Source: CAWCLK01 sp963796225 (GTDB lineage Bacteria; Actinomycetota; Nitriliruptoria; Nitriliruptorales; Nitriliruptoraceae). Taken from it: a stretch of DNA of 64,000 nucleotides. The position numbers and the translations under genes are program-made. Below are positions 17,515 to 25,923 of the stretch, in pieces. Every line of letters begins with the position of its first letter. Positions within the stretch are counted from its first letter, which is position 1. The notes under the pieces were generated by a model. That model was not told the DNA's origin, ran no database searches, and saw only the letters and a program-made list of their open reading frames with translations. The stretch lies in contig CAWCLK010000020.1 of NCBI GenBank assembly GCA_963796225.1, forward strand, positions 62,001 through 126,000, in the 5' to 3' direction.

Positions 17515-17557
17515 GAGTGTGCCGCTGACTCAACTATTCCGAGTCAACGGCACACTC
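17515..17557. terminator. strong hairpin between convergent genes
   Basis: GAGTGTGCCG-C-TGACTC, loop AACTATTCC, GAGTCA-A-CGGCACACTC: 16 base pairs with one mismatch. It lies 5 nt after the M20 stop (plus strand) and about 85 nt after the leuD stop (minus strand). The symmetric position fits a bidirectional terminator; the unusually even base composition also fits a repetitive palindrome. Confidence 0.6.
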
Positions 17558-17641
17558 AATGGGCGGACGAGGGCGGATCGCCGGCTGCAGCGGGTCCCGA
17601 TGCCACGGGGCGACCGGCGACCGCCCGAGCCTCGGGACGGG

Positions 17642-18250
17642 TCAAGCGGTGATGTGGGGGCGCCAGGGCTCGCGGGTGGCTTCGTGGGCGGCGATCTGGT
17701 CGTCGCGCTGCAGGGACAGGCCGACGTCGTCGAGGCCGTTGAGCAGCTTGTGCTTGGTGTGCGCGTCGATGTCGAAGGTGGTGTCGAGGCCGCCCCCGAC
17801 GACGGTCTGGGCCTCGAGATCGACGGTGACCTCGGTCGACGGGTCGGCAGCGACCGCGTCGAAGAGGGTGCGGACCTCGTCCTCGGTCAGCGCCACCGCC
17901 ACGATGCCGACGTTGCCGCAGTTGTTGCGGAAGATGTCGGCGAAGCTGACGGCGATGACCGCGTGGAAGCCGGCGTCCTCGATGGCCCACGGGGCGTGCT
18001 CGCGCGAGGAGCCCGAGCCGAAGTTGCGCCCCGACAGCAGGATGGACGCGCCCTGGTGCTCGGGCATGTTCATCGGGAAGTCGGGCTTGGGGGTGCCGTC
18101 GGCCTCGTAGCGCCACTCGTAGAACGCGAACGGCCCGAAGCCGCTGCGCTCGACGCGCTTGAGGAACTGCTTGGGGATGATCTGGTCGGTGTCGACGTCG
18201 TTGGCGTCGATCGGACAGATGGTCCCGGTGACCTGCTGGATGGCCTGCAT
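17642..18250 (-). CDS. leuD: 3-isopropylmalate dehydratase small subunit
   Basis: 202 residues, the swivel-domain subunit of isopropylmalate isomerase, which acts with LeuC in leucine synthesis. Seen: DANDVDTDQIIPKQFLK near residue 15 and LSGRNFGSGSSREHAPWA near 70, the conserved substrate-recognition segment. The ATG at 18250 shares one base with the leuC stop (TGATG), so translation is coupled. Confidence 0.96.
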   Translation of the reverse strand: MQAIQQVTGTICPIDANDVDTDQIIPKQFLKRVERSGFGPFAFYEWRYEADGTPKPDFPMNMPEHQGASILLSGRNFGSGSSREHAPWAIEDAGFHAVIAVSFADIFRNNCGNVGIVAVALTEDEVRTLFDAVAADPSTEVTVDLEAQTVVGGGLDTTFDIDAHTKHKLLNGLDDVGLSLQRDDQIAAHEATREPWRPHITA

Positions 18251-19689
18251 CAGTTGCCCTCCTCGCGGTCGTCGCCGTCGCGGAGCTCTCGTACGTCGAC
18301 GAACCGGCCGTGCAGCGCCGCGGCTGCAGCCATGGCGGGGCTGACCAGGTGGGTGCGCCCCTGGAAGCCCTGGCGGCCCTCGAAGTTGCGGTTGGAGGTC
18401 GAGGCGCAGCGTTCGCCGGGGGCGAGCTGGTCGGGGTTCATCCCGAGGCACATGGAGCAGCCGGGGGCGCGCCACTCGAAGCCGGCCTCGATGAGGACCT
18501 CGTGCAGGCCCTCGGCCTCGGCGGCCTCCTTCACGAGGCCAGAGCCCGGCACGACCATGGCGCGGATGCCGTCGGCGACGTGCTTGCCCTTCACGACCTC
18601 GGCGACCTGGCGCAGGTCCGACAGCCGCCCGTTGGTGCACGAGCCGATGAACACGGTGTCGATGCCGATGTCGGTGATCGGCGTGCCGCCGACCAGGCCC
18701 ATGTAGTCCAGCGCCCGCTGGTACTGCTTGCCGGTCGCGGCGTCGGGGGCGTCCTCGACGCGCGGGACGGCCGCGCTGACGGGGACGGACTGGGCCGGCG
18801 TGGTGCCCCAGGTGACGTAGGGGACGATGTCGGCGGCGTCGATCCGCAGGACCTCGTCGAAGGTGGCCCCGTCGTCGGTGGCCAGTTCGCGCCATGCCTG
18901 CACGGCCGCGTCCCAGTCGGCGCCCTTCGGGGCGTAGGGGCGGTCCTTGAGGTAGGCGAAGGTGGTCTCGTCCGGGGCGATCAGGCCGGCCCGCGCCCCG
19001 CCCTCGATCGACATGTTGCAGACCGTCATCCGCTCCTCCATCGAGAGCTCGCGGATGGCCTCGCCCCGGTACTCGATGACGTAGCCGGTGCCGCCGGCCG
19101 TGCCCAGCCGGTTGAGCACGTACAGGATCAGGTCCTTGGCGGTGGTGCCGACGGGGCGGGTGCCCTCGATCTCGACGGCCAGGGTCTTCGGCGGGGCCTG
19201 CGGCAGGGTCTGGGTGGCGAGCACGTGCTCGACCTCGGAGGTGCCGATGCCGAAGGCGAGCGCCCCGAAGGCGCCGTGCGTGGCGGTGTGCGAGTCACCG
19301 CAGACGATCACGGACCCGGGCTGGGTGATGCCGAGCTCGGGGCCGATGATGTGCACGATCCCCTGGTTGCGGGACCCCATGGCGAACAGCTTGACGCCGA
19401 ACTGCTCGCAGTTGTCCTGCAGCACCTGCATCTGCTTGACCGACATCTCGTCGGCCAGCGGCACCCTCCCCGAGACCTGGTCGGGGTCGGTCGGGACGTT
19501 GTGGTCCATCGTCGCCAGCGTGAGGTCGGGGCGACGGACCTCGCGCCCCGCCATGCGCAGCGACTCGAACGCCTGCGGCGAGGTCACCTCGTGGACCAGG
19601 TGCAGGTCCACGTACAGCAGGGGCGGATCGCCCTCGAGGACGTGGGAGTCCCAGATCTTCTCGACGATGGTGCGGGGTGCGCCGGGCAT
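18250..19689 (-). CDS. leuC: 3-isopropylmalate dehydratase large subunit
   Basis: 479 residues, aconitase-family subunit with the [4Fe-4S] cluster: ligands in CGDSHTATHGAFGALAFG context, GSCTNGRLSDLRQV and APGCSMCLGMNPDQ. Isomerises 2- to 3-isopropylmalate with LeuD. ATG at 19689 gives MPGAPRTIVEKIWDSHV, the standard N-terminus. It is separated by about 160 nt from the 62-residue ORF upstream; that gap contains CAACC-CTTACA-GGTTG, a 5-bp inverted repeat near 19750, but no Leu-rich leader. Confidence 0.96.
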   Translation of the reverse strand: MPGAPRTIVEKIWDSHVLEGDPPLLYVDLHLVHEVTSPQAFESLRMAGREVRRPDLTLATMDHNVPTDPDQVSGRVPLADEMSVKQMQVLQDNCEQFGVKLFAMGSRNQGIVHIIGPELGITQPGSVIVCGDSHTATHGAFGALAFGIGTSEVEHVLATQTLPQAPPKTLAVEIEGTRPVGTTAKDLILYVLNRLGTAGGTGYVIEYRGEAIRELSMEERMTVCNMSIEGGARAGLIAPDETTFAYLKDRPYAPKGADWDAAVQAWRELATDDGATFDEVLRIDAADIVPYVTWGTTPAQSVPVSAAVPRVEDAPDAATGKQYQRALDYMGLVGGTPITDIGIDTVFIGSCTNGRLSDLRQVAEVVKGKHVADGIRAMVVPGSGLVKEAAEAEGLHEVLIEAGFEWRAPGCSMCLGMNPDQLAPGERCASTSNRNFEGRQGFQGRTHLVSPAMAAAAALHGRFVDVRELRDGDDREEGN

Positions 19690-19853
19690 GGCAGGCCTTC
19701 GGGACGGCGGGCGAGGTGAACGGTACGTACGGGGCGCGATCCGCTTCAACCCTTACAGGTTGCGATGCCGCGGATCGCCGCCGCGACGGTTCGCGCGTCA
19801 TCGGGACATCGCGCCGCGCGGCGTTCGACCGCGAGCGGGAGGGAGCGTGCCGG

Positions 19854-20042
19854 TCAGCGGTTCCAGCGGTCGTTGGCGCGCTGGGAGACCCGGGAGTAGT
19901 CGACCTCCTCGGGGCGCTGGACCTCGACCTTCACGTCCGAGGTCCCGTGCGACTCCTCGTAGGCGGCGGCGACGGCCGCGACCAGCGCCTCCTCCTCCTC
20001 GGGGGTGTGGTCGGGCGGCACGTTGACCTTGATGGTCGCCAC
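19854..20042 (-). CDS. small conserved protein between leuA and leuC, unknown function
   Basis: 62 residues, charged and without Cys or membrane segments: an N-terminal strand (ATIKVNVPP), a helix rich in Glu and Ala (TPEEEEALVAAVAAAYEE), a second strand (DVKVEVQRP) and a basic end. GTG start at 20042 with AGGAGG six nt upstream. Placement 50 nt after leuA and before leuC suggests cotranscription with leucine genes. Family not recognised. Confidence 0.6.
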   Translation of the reverse strand: MATIKVNVPPDHTPEEEEALVAAVAAAYEESHGTSDVKVEVQRPEEVDYSRVSQRANDRWNR

Positions 20043-20091
20043 GGGGCCTCCTGTCTCGGCCTGCAGACCGTCGGTGGTGCCGTGTTCGTGG

Positions 20092-21726
20092 TCACGGCGC
20101 GAACTCGCTGGTGCGCTGGGTCAGTCGACGCGACCGGTTCAGGGCGTCAACGTAGGCCTTGGCGGAGGCCTCGACGATGTCCGTGCTCACACCGCGCCCC
20201 GTGAAGCGGGCGCCGTCCTCGACCTCCACGGTCACGGTCACCTCGCCGAGGGCGTCGATGCCCTCGCCGACCGCCGACACGTGGAACGAGGTCAGCTTGA
20301 CGCTGTCGCGCTGCACGGCGGAGCGGATGGCCTCGCACGCGGCGTCGACCATGCCGTCGCCGGTCGCCTCGGCGGTCACGACGCGGTCCTCCGACTTCAG
20401 CCGCACCTCGACCTCGGCGTGCGGGTCCACCCGGGTGCCGCCCCGGGTGGTCAGGGACACGAACTCGTACTCGTCGTCGGCGGCCTGGTGGGTCTCGTCG
20501 ATGACCAGCGCCCGCAGGTCCTCGGGGCCGATCACGCCCTTGCGGTCGGCCAGCGACTTGAAGCGCACGAAGGCGGACTGCATCTCGTCGTCGTCGAGCT
20601 CGAAGCCGAGGTCGCCCACGGCCTGCTTGAAGGCGTGCCGGCCGGAGTGCTTGCCGAGCACGATCTGCGAGCCGTCGGCGCCGACGTCCTCGGACTTCAT
20701 GATCTCGTAGGTCAGCCGGTCCTGCAGGACGCCGTGCTGGTGGATGCCGGACTCGTGGGCGAACGCGTTCGCGCCGACCACGGCCTTGTTCTTCTGCACG
20801 CCGTAGCCGGTCAGGCTGGACACCATCTTCGAGGTGCGCAGCAGCTCGGGCGTGTGCAGGCGGTGGTCCACGCCGAGGATGTCCTGGCGCGTGCGGATGG
20901 CCATCACGACCTCCTCGAGCGAGCAGTTGCCCGCACGCTCGCCGATGCCGTTGACGGCGACCTCGACCTGGCGCGCCCCGTGCTGCACGGCGGCCAGCGA
21001 GTTGGCCACGGCCAGCCCGAGGTCGTTGTGGCAGTGCACCGAGATCACGACGCCCTTCGCACCGATGTCCGGGATGCGCTCGTGCAGCTGGGCGATCCAC
21101 TGGCCGAAGTCGCTGGGGATCGCGTAGCCGACGGTGTCGGGGATGTTGACCGTCGTGGCGCCGGCCTCGACCGCCGCGGCCACGATGTCGACCAGGAACT
21201 CGAAGTCGGTGCGCGTGGCGTCCTGCGGCGAGAACTCGACGTCGTCGGTGTAGGTGCGGGCGAGCTGGATCGCCTCGACCGCCTGCGCGAGGATGTCGTC
21301 CTCGGACGCCTGCAGCATGTAGCGGCGGTGGATGTCCGAGGTCGACAGGAACGTGTGGATCCGGTGGCGCGCCGCCGGGGCCAGCGACTTCGCCGCCGCC
21401 TCGATGTCGCCGGGCATGGCACGCGCGAGGGCCGCGATCACCGGGGGCTCGCGGTCGACCTCACCATCGGCCTCGGCGGGCCGGGTGGCGTTGCCGACCT
21501 CCTCGGCGACGGCCTTGACGGCGTCGAAGTCGCCGGGCGAGGCGGCGGAGAACCCGGCCTCGATCACGTCGACGTTGAGGCGGGCGAGCTGCTCGGCGAT
21601 CTCGACCTTCTCGCGGGCGTCCAGCGAGATGCCGGGCGACTGCTCGCCGTCACGCAGGGTCGTGTCGAAGATGGTGACGTCGGTGCCGAACTCGGCCGTC
21701 CGGCTGGCGTCGACGGGAGAACCCAT
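20092..21726 (-). CDS. leuA: 2-isopropylmalate synthase
   Basis: 544 residues. First committed step of leucine synthesis, condensing acetyl-CoA with 2-oxoisovalerate. N-terminal TIM barrel with TIFDTTLRDGEQSPG near residue 20, SVHCHNDLGLAVANS metal-binding motif, GIGERAGNCSLEEVV, then a linker region and the C-terminal LeuA dimer/regulatory domain (residues ~410-530), where leucine feedback acts in the family. ATG at 21726, AGGAGGAG 8 nt upstream. A Leu-rich short ORF and hairpin upstream suggest attenuation in addition to feedback inhibition. Confidence 0.95.
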   Translation of the reverse strand: MGSPVDASRTAEFGTDVTIFDTTLRDGEQSPGISLDAREKVEIAEQLARLNVDVIEAGFSAASPGDFDAVKAVAEEVGNATRPAEADGEVDREPPVIAALARAMPGDIEAAAKSLAPAARHRIHTFLSTSDIHRRYMLQASEDDILAQAVEAIQLARTYTDDVEFSPQDATRTDFEFLVDIVAAAVEAGATTVNIPDTVGYAIPSDFGQWIAQLHERIPDIGAKGVVISVHCHNDLGLAVANSLAAVQHGARQVEVAVNGIGERAGNCSLEEVVMAIRTRQDILGVDHRLHTPELLRTSKMVSSLTGYGVQKNKAVVGANAFAHESGIHQHGVLQDRLTYEIMKSEDVGADGSQIVLGKHSGRHAFKQAVGDLGFELDDDEMQSAFVRFKSLADRKGVIGPEDLRALVIDETHQAADDEYEFVSLTTRGGTRVDPHAEVEVRLKSEDRVVTAEATGDGMVDAACEAIRSAVQRDSVKLTSFHVSAVGEGIDALGEVTVTVEVEDGARFTGRGVSTDIVEASAKAYVDALNRSRRLTQRTSEFAP

Positions 21727-21795
21727 CGGTGTGCTCCTCCTGGTGGTGCGCCACGAGTGCGGGCGCGGGTGGTGCGTGCTGGCTTCGAGCCTTCT

Positions 21796-21834
21796 CCGCG
21801 GTCGCTGTCAGGTGCGTGGAGGACAGCGCCGCGG
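21796..21834 (-). terminator. candidate attenuator hairpin upstream of leuA
   Basis: On the transcribed strand CCGCGG-CGCTGTC pairs with GACAGCG-A-CCGCGG around a 12-nt loop: 13 base pairs with a single bulge. It starts 3 nt after the stop codon of the Leu-rich ORF and ends 70 nt before leuA. No clear U tract. It could act as terminator or as the structure that alternates with an antiterminator. Confidence 0.55.
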
Positions 21835-21836
21835 CG

Positions 21837-21950
21837 TCAAAGCAGCAGGAGGAGGGCCAGCAGCAGCAGGCCGAGGGCGAGGATCGCCGGGCGCGCGTCG
21901 AGCTCGCGAGCCTCGGCTCGCGCGATCGGGCGCTCGGGGTCGTGCTGCAT
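21837..21950 (-). CDS. putative leucine leader peptide of leuA
   Basis: 37 residues, MQHDPERPIARAEARELDAR then PAILALGLLLLALLLLL. Eleven of the last 14 residues are Leu, and the final codon before TGA is CTT, a rare codon here. Such a Leu-codon run immediately before a strong hairpin and leuA is the arrangement of ribosome-mediated leucine attenuation, a mechanism known for actinobacterial leuA. A GCGAGC/GCTCGC hairpin lies inside the ORF at 21906-21921 and could act as a pause site. The start ATG at 21950 lacks a clear Shine-Dalgarno. It could instead be a tiny membrane protein. Confidence 0.65.
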   Translation of the reverse strand: MQHDPERPIARAEARELDARPAILALGLLLLALLLLL

Positions 21951-22031
21951 GACCGGGGAGTGTGGCCCCCGGGTCGCACTCCGGGCAACCCGGGACGACC
22001 ACGTCGGACGCACTGCGCCCGTCGTCGTGCG

Positions 22032-22606
22032 CTAGTCGCTCGCGGTCGGCGAGGGCGGCGGGACGGCCGCGGGAACCGCCCCTTCGGCGACCAGACACGG
22101 ACCAGGGCGAGGAACAGCGCGGCCAGCGCCGGTGCCTGGCGACGAGGCCGAGCACGACGGGGTTCGTCGCGTCGGTGCCGGCCGTGAGCAGGTGCACGGT
22201 CGCCATCGCGAACGCCGGACCGGCCAGGTGGTGGACCCGCCGCCAGGTGCGATGGGACATGCGCGACTTCAGCAGCGACGAGACCTGCAGGGCCACGAGC
22301 AGCTGCAGCGCCACGACGCCCCAGGCCACGGCGAGGGGGCGCCAGTCGGACGGCGAAGGGCACCACCGCGTCGACCCAGGTGAAGTCGAGCCAGCCGTCG
22401 AGCAGGGTGCCGGCGACGTGCACGCCGGTGAACACCACCGACAGCCCCGAGACCCAGCGGTGGGTGGCGAGCACCCACGGGGCGGGGGCACGGCGGCCGA
22501 GCAGTCGCGAGGACAACACCAGGCCCAGCAGCACCGAGGCAGCCAACAGGGCCCACGCCACGACGCCGCCCGACCGGGCCACGTGCCACCAGAACTTCTC
22601 GGTCAC
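22032..22606 (-). pseudogene. ferric-reductase-like transmembrane protein (at least three frameshifts)
   Basis: About 190 residues when pieced together. GTG at 22606 overlaps the ApbE stop by 4 nt. Helix 1 (GGVVAWALLAASVLLGLVLS), THRWVSGLSVVFTGVHVAG with a probable haem His, then a break near 22350, SDWRPLAVAWGVVALQLLVA and RRVHHLAGPAFAMATVHLL with further His pairs, breaks near 22130 and 22060, and a tail VPPPSPTASD ending in TAG at 22032. The family is a small haem-binding membrane domain found with ApbE and FMN-binding proteins. Marked as broken because three indels fall within 0.6 kb; sequence error is as likely as decay. Confidence 0.65.
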
Positions 22607-23536
22607 CACAGCAGGACCTCCATCGTGTCGTGGATCGTCAGGTCGCCGGTCTCCTCGACGGCCAGGCCCGCGCCGCACCAGACGTCCGCAGCCGCCTCGA
22701 CGTCGGGGTGGCCGGGGCCCGCGAGCAGCAGGGCCGTGGCCAGGGCCTCCGCCTGCCAGGCGGTGGCGGCGACGGCCGTCGTGTCGGTGCGGGGACCCCG
22801 GGCGGCGCGCCCCGTGCGGGGGTCGACGACGTGGTGGGCCGTCCCACCGTCGGCGGCCTGCCACCGCCGGCGGCGCACCGACGAGCTGGCCAGTCCCCCG
22901 TCGGGCACGCGTACGCGGGTCCCGGCCGGGGCGTCGAGCTCGACGGTCCAGCCGCTCGCGTCGGGCGCCTCGCCCACCACCCGCAGGTCGCCGCCGAGGC
23001 TGACCAGGGCACCCGCCGCGTCCCCGTCGTCCACGAGGGCCGTGGCCACCAGGTCGGCGGCCAGGCCCTTGCCGATGCCACCCGGGTCCAGGTGCACACC
23101 CGGCGGGAGGACCACGCGCTGCTCGGTGAGCTCGACGCCCGCCAGGCCCGGAACGGCGGCGCCGAGCCGGCTGGCGGCCAGGCCGTCGAGCACCGGGTCC
23201 GGGGCGGGCAGCTCGGGCCAGCTGCGCCGGTAGCCGAGGGCCTCCACGGCGTCGAGCACGGAGGCGTCGACCAGGCCGCTCGTGACCGTCCACGCCTCCT
23301 GCATGGCGGCGACCAGCAGTCGCGTGGGGTCGCTCGGGCGGTCCAGTCGGCCGTCGCGGTTCAGCCGACTGAGCTCGCTGTCCGGGACGGAACCGGCTCC
23401 ACGCCGCCTCGAGGTCCTCGACCCGGGCGGCCGCGCGTTCCAGCGCCCCGGGCGCCCCCGCGACCAGGACCACCCGCAGGTCGGTCCCCATCGCGCGGGC
23501 GTCGAGGGCCTGCAGCGGGGTGTGCACGGCCGGCAC
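22603..23536 (-). CDS. ApbE-type FAD:protein FMN transferase (frameshifted)
   Basis: About 310 residues when corrected. ApbE enzymes attach FMN covalently to Ser/Thr of extracytoplasmic proteins. Seen: RAMGTDLRVVL near the start, AAWSRFRP then, after one extra base near 23385, DSELSRLNRDG; next VDPGGIGKGLAADLV-type (LDPGGIGKGLAADLV), SLGGDLRVVG and AHHVVDPRTGRA. These are the FAD-binding and Mg motifs. No obvious signal peptide is visible from GTG 23536. It is coupled to the preceding secreted protein gene (2 nt apart) and the following ferric-reductase-like gene (4-nt overlap). Confidence 0.82.
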
Positions 23537-23537
23537 C

Positions 23538-23955
23538 TCAGCTGCCACCCGACCGGGCCTGCGGCGCCGGGGCAGGAGGCGGCGGAGGCGGCGGTGGGGG
23601 CGGGGGTGCAGGCTGCGGGGCCGGTGCCGGGGCGGGAGCCTGGGGTGCGGCGGCCGCCGACGCCGGCGCCGGCGGGGCCGACGCCGTCCGCGGGGCGGCC
23701 GGGGTCGGCGCCGGATGGTGGCGACGCACGACCACGACGACCTTGCGTGTCGGCGTGCGGCTGGGGGGAGGCCGCCGTCGACACGGGGGCGGTGGTCGCC
23801 GTGGTCGTGCCGTCGCCCGGGGGTGGCGTGGTCGGCTCGAGGGTGACCTCGTCCGCACTCGCCACCCCCATGGCGGCGACGAGCCCGAGGCAGCTCGCCG
23901 TGGCCACGCCCGTGGTGACCAGGCGGGTGCTCCGAGCAGCCGCGGGGCGGGGCAT
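23538..23955 (-). CDS. secreted Ala/Pro-rich low-complexity protein (frameshifted)
   Basis: About 138 residues when corrected. Signal peptide MPRPAAARSTRLVTTGVATA... ending near GVASA-DE, a Thr-rich stretch, a basic segment SRTPTRKVVVVVRRHH, then an Ala/Pro-rich tail with a run of 11 Pro and ending RSGGS. One extra C in the C6 run near 23768 shifts the frame between the Thr-rich part and the SRTPTRK part. ATG at 23955 shares one base with the TGA of the acidic protein upstream. No known domain; its place in a flavin-transfer cassette suggests a cell-surface role. Confidence 0.55.
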
Positions 23956-24458
23956 CAGTCCCGCTCCTCCTCGTGCTCGTACTCGTCCTCGTGCTCGGCC
24001 TCGTGCTCGTCCTCGTGGTCCTCGTACTCGTCCTCGTCGCTCTAGGCGTCGTCGTGCTCGTAGGCGTCGTCGTCCTCGTACGCGTCGTCGTAGGCGTCGT
24101 CGTCGGTCCGCGTCGGCGCGGTGTCGTCGGACGGCGAGAGGGCCACCAACGAGGGCGCGGACTGGGGCACCGGAGCCGGTTCGGCCGGCGCGGCCTGCTG
24201 GGGGGCGGGGGCGACCGCGCCCTGGGCGGGCGCCTCGGTGACGTCGACGTAGATGGTCTCGGTCTCGATCGGCTCGGGCGTCGCGTCCTCCGTGGTGGCG
24301 TCGGGGTTCGGCGACTCCGCGAGCGTGACGGGTGCGCTGACGGACTCGGTGGTGGTCGGGGCGGAGGGCGCGGCGAGCTCGACGGCCACGACGGCACCGG
24401 CGGCGGCGACCACCAGGCTGACGGACGTGGCGGCGGCGATGATCTGGCGGCGTTGCAC
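23955..24458 (-). CDS. membrane-anchored protein with acidic His-rich tail, interrupted by in-frame amber
   Basis: GTG at 24458 (GAGGAG upstream). One N-terminal membrane helix (SVSLVVAAAGAVVAVELAA), a Thr/Ala/Pro-rich region, then an acidic tail with repeats of the type DDAY. A TAG at 24042-24044 falls after EHDDA, but the frame continues with SDEDEYEDHEDEHEAEHED and on to a TGA at 23955 that overlaps the next ATG. The 28 residues after the amber contain 19 Asp/Glu and 4 His, and the repeat pattern predicts Tyr (TAC) at the amber position. The tail looks suited to metal binding outside the cell. Function not known. Confidence 0.6.
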
Positions 24459-24533
24459 GGGGGACTCCTCGAACGGGGGTGGCTGCAGGACCCCGACCAT
24501 CCCCCAGGACGAGTTGGCCGCGCTCGAAGCCCA

Positions 24534-24552
24534 TGTCAAGGCGACCTCAAGG
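24534..24552. promoter_or_regulatory. TCAAGG direct repeats and TTGACA hexamer
   Basis: TCAAGG at 24536-24541 and 24547-24552, exactly 11 bp apart, a spacing typical of OmpR-family response regulators. On the minus strand TTGACA (24539-24534) could be a -35 element for the redox cassette that starts at 24458; no good -10 is visible. The acetyltransferase gene diverges from here. Confidence 0.35.
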
Positions 24553-24570
24553 CCGATAGCGTCGGCCGCC

Positions 24571-25449
24571 ATGGACCCCGCCGAACCCGCCGAGACCGCC
24601 CGCGCCGCCGCGGAGGGCGCCGGGGTGACGATCGTCGACGGCGACACGCTGGACCGCGCCCAGCTGGTGGCCCTGGCCGAGCTGTTCGGCCGGGTCTGGG
24701 GGCGCGACCCCGCCATGGGTCCGATCGTCTCGGCCGAGATCCTGTGGGCCACGGCCCACGTCGGGTCGCCCGTGGCGGCTGCGTGGCGGGGCGACACGCT
24801 GGTCGGCGGCTCCACCGGGTTCGTGGGGGTCCGCGACGGCACCTCGCGCGTGCACTCGCACCTGACCGGCGTGCGGGCCGACGCGACCGGGACCGGGATC
24901 GGTCGCGCCCTCAAGTGGCACCAACGGGCCTGGTGCCTCGACCACGGCATCGACGTCGTCGAGTGGACCTTCGACCCCCTGGTGCGCCGCAACGCCGTCG
25001 TGAACCTGGTGCACCTCGGGGCGCGCCCCGTGGGCTGGTTCGACGACCTCTACGGCCCCATGGACGACGCCCGCAACGCCGGGCTGCCGACCGATCGGCT
25101 GTTGGTGCGCTGGGACCTGCGTGACGCCCGGGTGCAGCAGGCCGCGGCGGGGCGGGTCGCCGAGCCACGCCTCGAGGGCCTGCGGCGCGCCGGTGCCGCC
25201 GTGGTGCTCGACGCGGACGACCGGGGCGCTCCCGTCCTGTCCCCCACCGACGCCCCGCGGCGGCTCGCACGCGTCCCCGCCGACATCGAGGCCATCCGTG
25301 CGGCGGACCGGGACCTCGCGGCGGCGTGGGCGGCCGCCGCGCGGGAGGCGATCGGCCGGGCCATCCAGCAGGGGCTGCGCGTGACCGGGATCACCCGCGA
25401 CGGGTGGTACGTGCTGGCGGCGCCAGCAGGCGTCACCGAGATGGCGTGA
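24571..25449 (+). CDS. GNAT family N-acetyltransferase
   Basis: 292 residues. GNAT core with the acyl-CoA segment LTGVRADATGTGIGRALKWHQR near residues 90-112 (shown in part) and the following EWTFDPLVRRNAVVNLVHLGARPVGWFDD block, characteristic of a conserved actinobacterial GNAT group (COG3375-like). The C-terminal 100 residues are Arg/Ala-rich and less conserved. ATG at 24571. Substrate unknown; monocistronic or with the lipoprotein 39 nt downstream. Confidence 0.8.
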   Translation: MDPAEPAETARAAAEGAGVTIVDGDTLDRAQLVALAELFGRVWGRDPAMGPIVSAEILWATAHVGSPVAAAWRGDTLVGGSTGFVGVRDGTSRVHSHLTGVRADATGTGIGRALKWHQRAWCLDHGIDVVEWTFDPLVRRNAVVNLVHLGARPVGWFDDLYGPMDDARNAGLPTDRLLVRWDLRDARVQQAAAGRVAEPRLEGLRRAGAAVVLDADDRGAPVLSPTDAPRRLARVPADIEAIRAADRDLAAAWAAAAREAIGRAIQQGLRVTGITRDGWYVLAAPAGVTEMA

Positions 25450-25487
25450 CGTAGCCTCGCGCCCCGACCCTGCGACGAGGACCTGCG

Positions 25488-25898
25488 ATGCGTTCGGTGG
25501 TGGTGGCGGTGCTTGCACTCGCCGTCGTGCTGGCCGGGTGCGCCCGCGACACCTACAGCACCTCGTACCCGGACCTCGTGACGGCGCGCCAGCAGGACGC
25601 GGTGGACCGTGGGTGGATCCCGGCGATGCTCCCCGAGGAGGCCACGGACCTGCGCGAGGTCCACGCCCCGGCCGACGACGTCGCGGTGGCGATCGCGACC
25701 CTGCCCGGTGGGATCCTCCCGGACGACTGCACCGAGACGACCGCCGACATCGGCCGGCCCGCACTGGACGCCGACTGGCTGCCCGACGACGTCGCGGCCC
25801 GCGGCACCCCGGTCTCGTGCGGCGTCTGGAGCGGGACCGTCGACGGCCGGACGCTGGTGCTGTGGACCGACCGCGCCTCGGAGGCGGACCAGGACTGA
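25488..25898 (+). CDS. small lipoprotein, unknown function
   Basis: 136 residues. MRSVVVAVLALAVVLAGC is a clear lipoprotein signal with the lipobox LAGC. The mature part has two further Cys (DDCTET and VSCGVW) that could form a disulfide and a TLVLWTD strand near the end. No recognised domain. Follows the acetyltransferase by 39 nt. Confidence 0.7.
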   Translation: MRSVVVAVLALAVVLAGCARDTYSTSYPDLVTARQQDAVDRGWIPAMLPEEATDLREVHAPADDVAVAIATLPGGILPDDCTETTADIGRPALDADWLPDDVAARGTPVSCGVWSGTVDGRTLVLWTDRASEADQD

Positions 25899-25923
25899 CG
25901 CGCCGACCGCACCCGTCGGCCTG

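Noticed and set aside
19854..20042. Small protein as 4-oxalocrotonate tautomerase
   Set aside because: No Pro directly after the start Met, which the family needs for catalysis.
24001..24120. Possible CRISPR-like or tandem repeat
   Set aside because: Short acidic codon repeats within one gene, no spacers and no cas genes.
23973..25124. Open frame starting with a long Val/Leu repeat on the plus strand
   Set aside because: It is the complement of the GAG/GAC repeats of the acidic tail and the acetyltransferase gene in a wrong frame.
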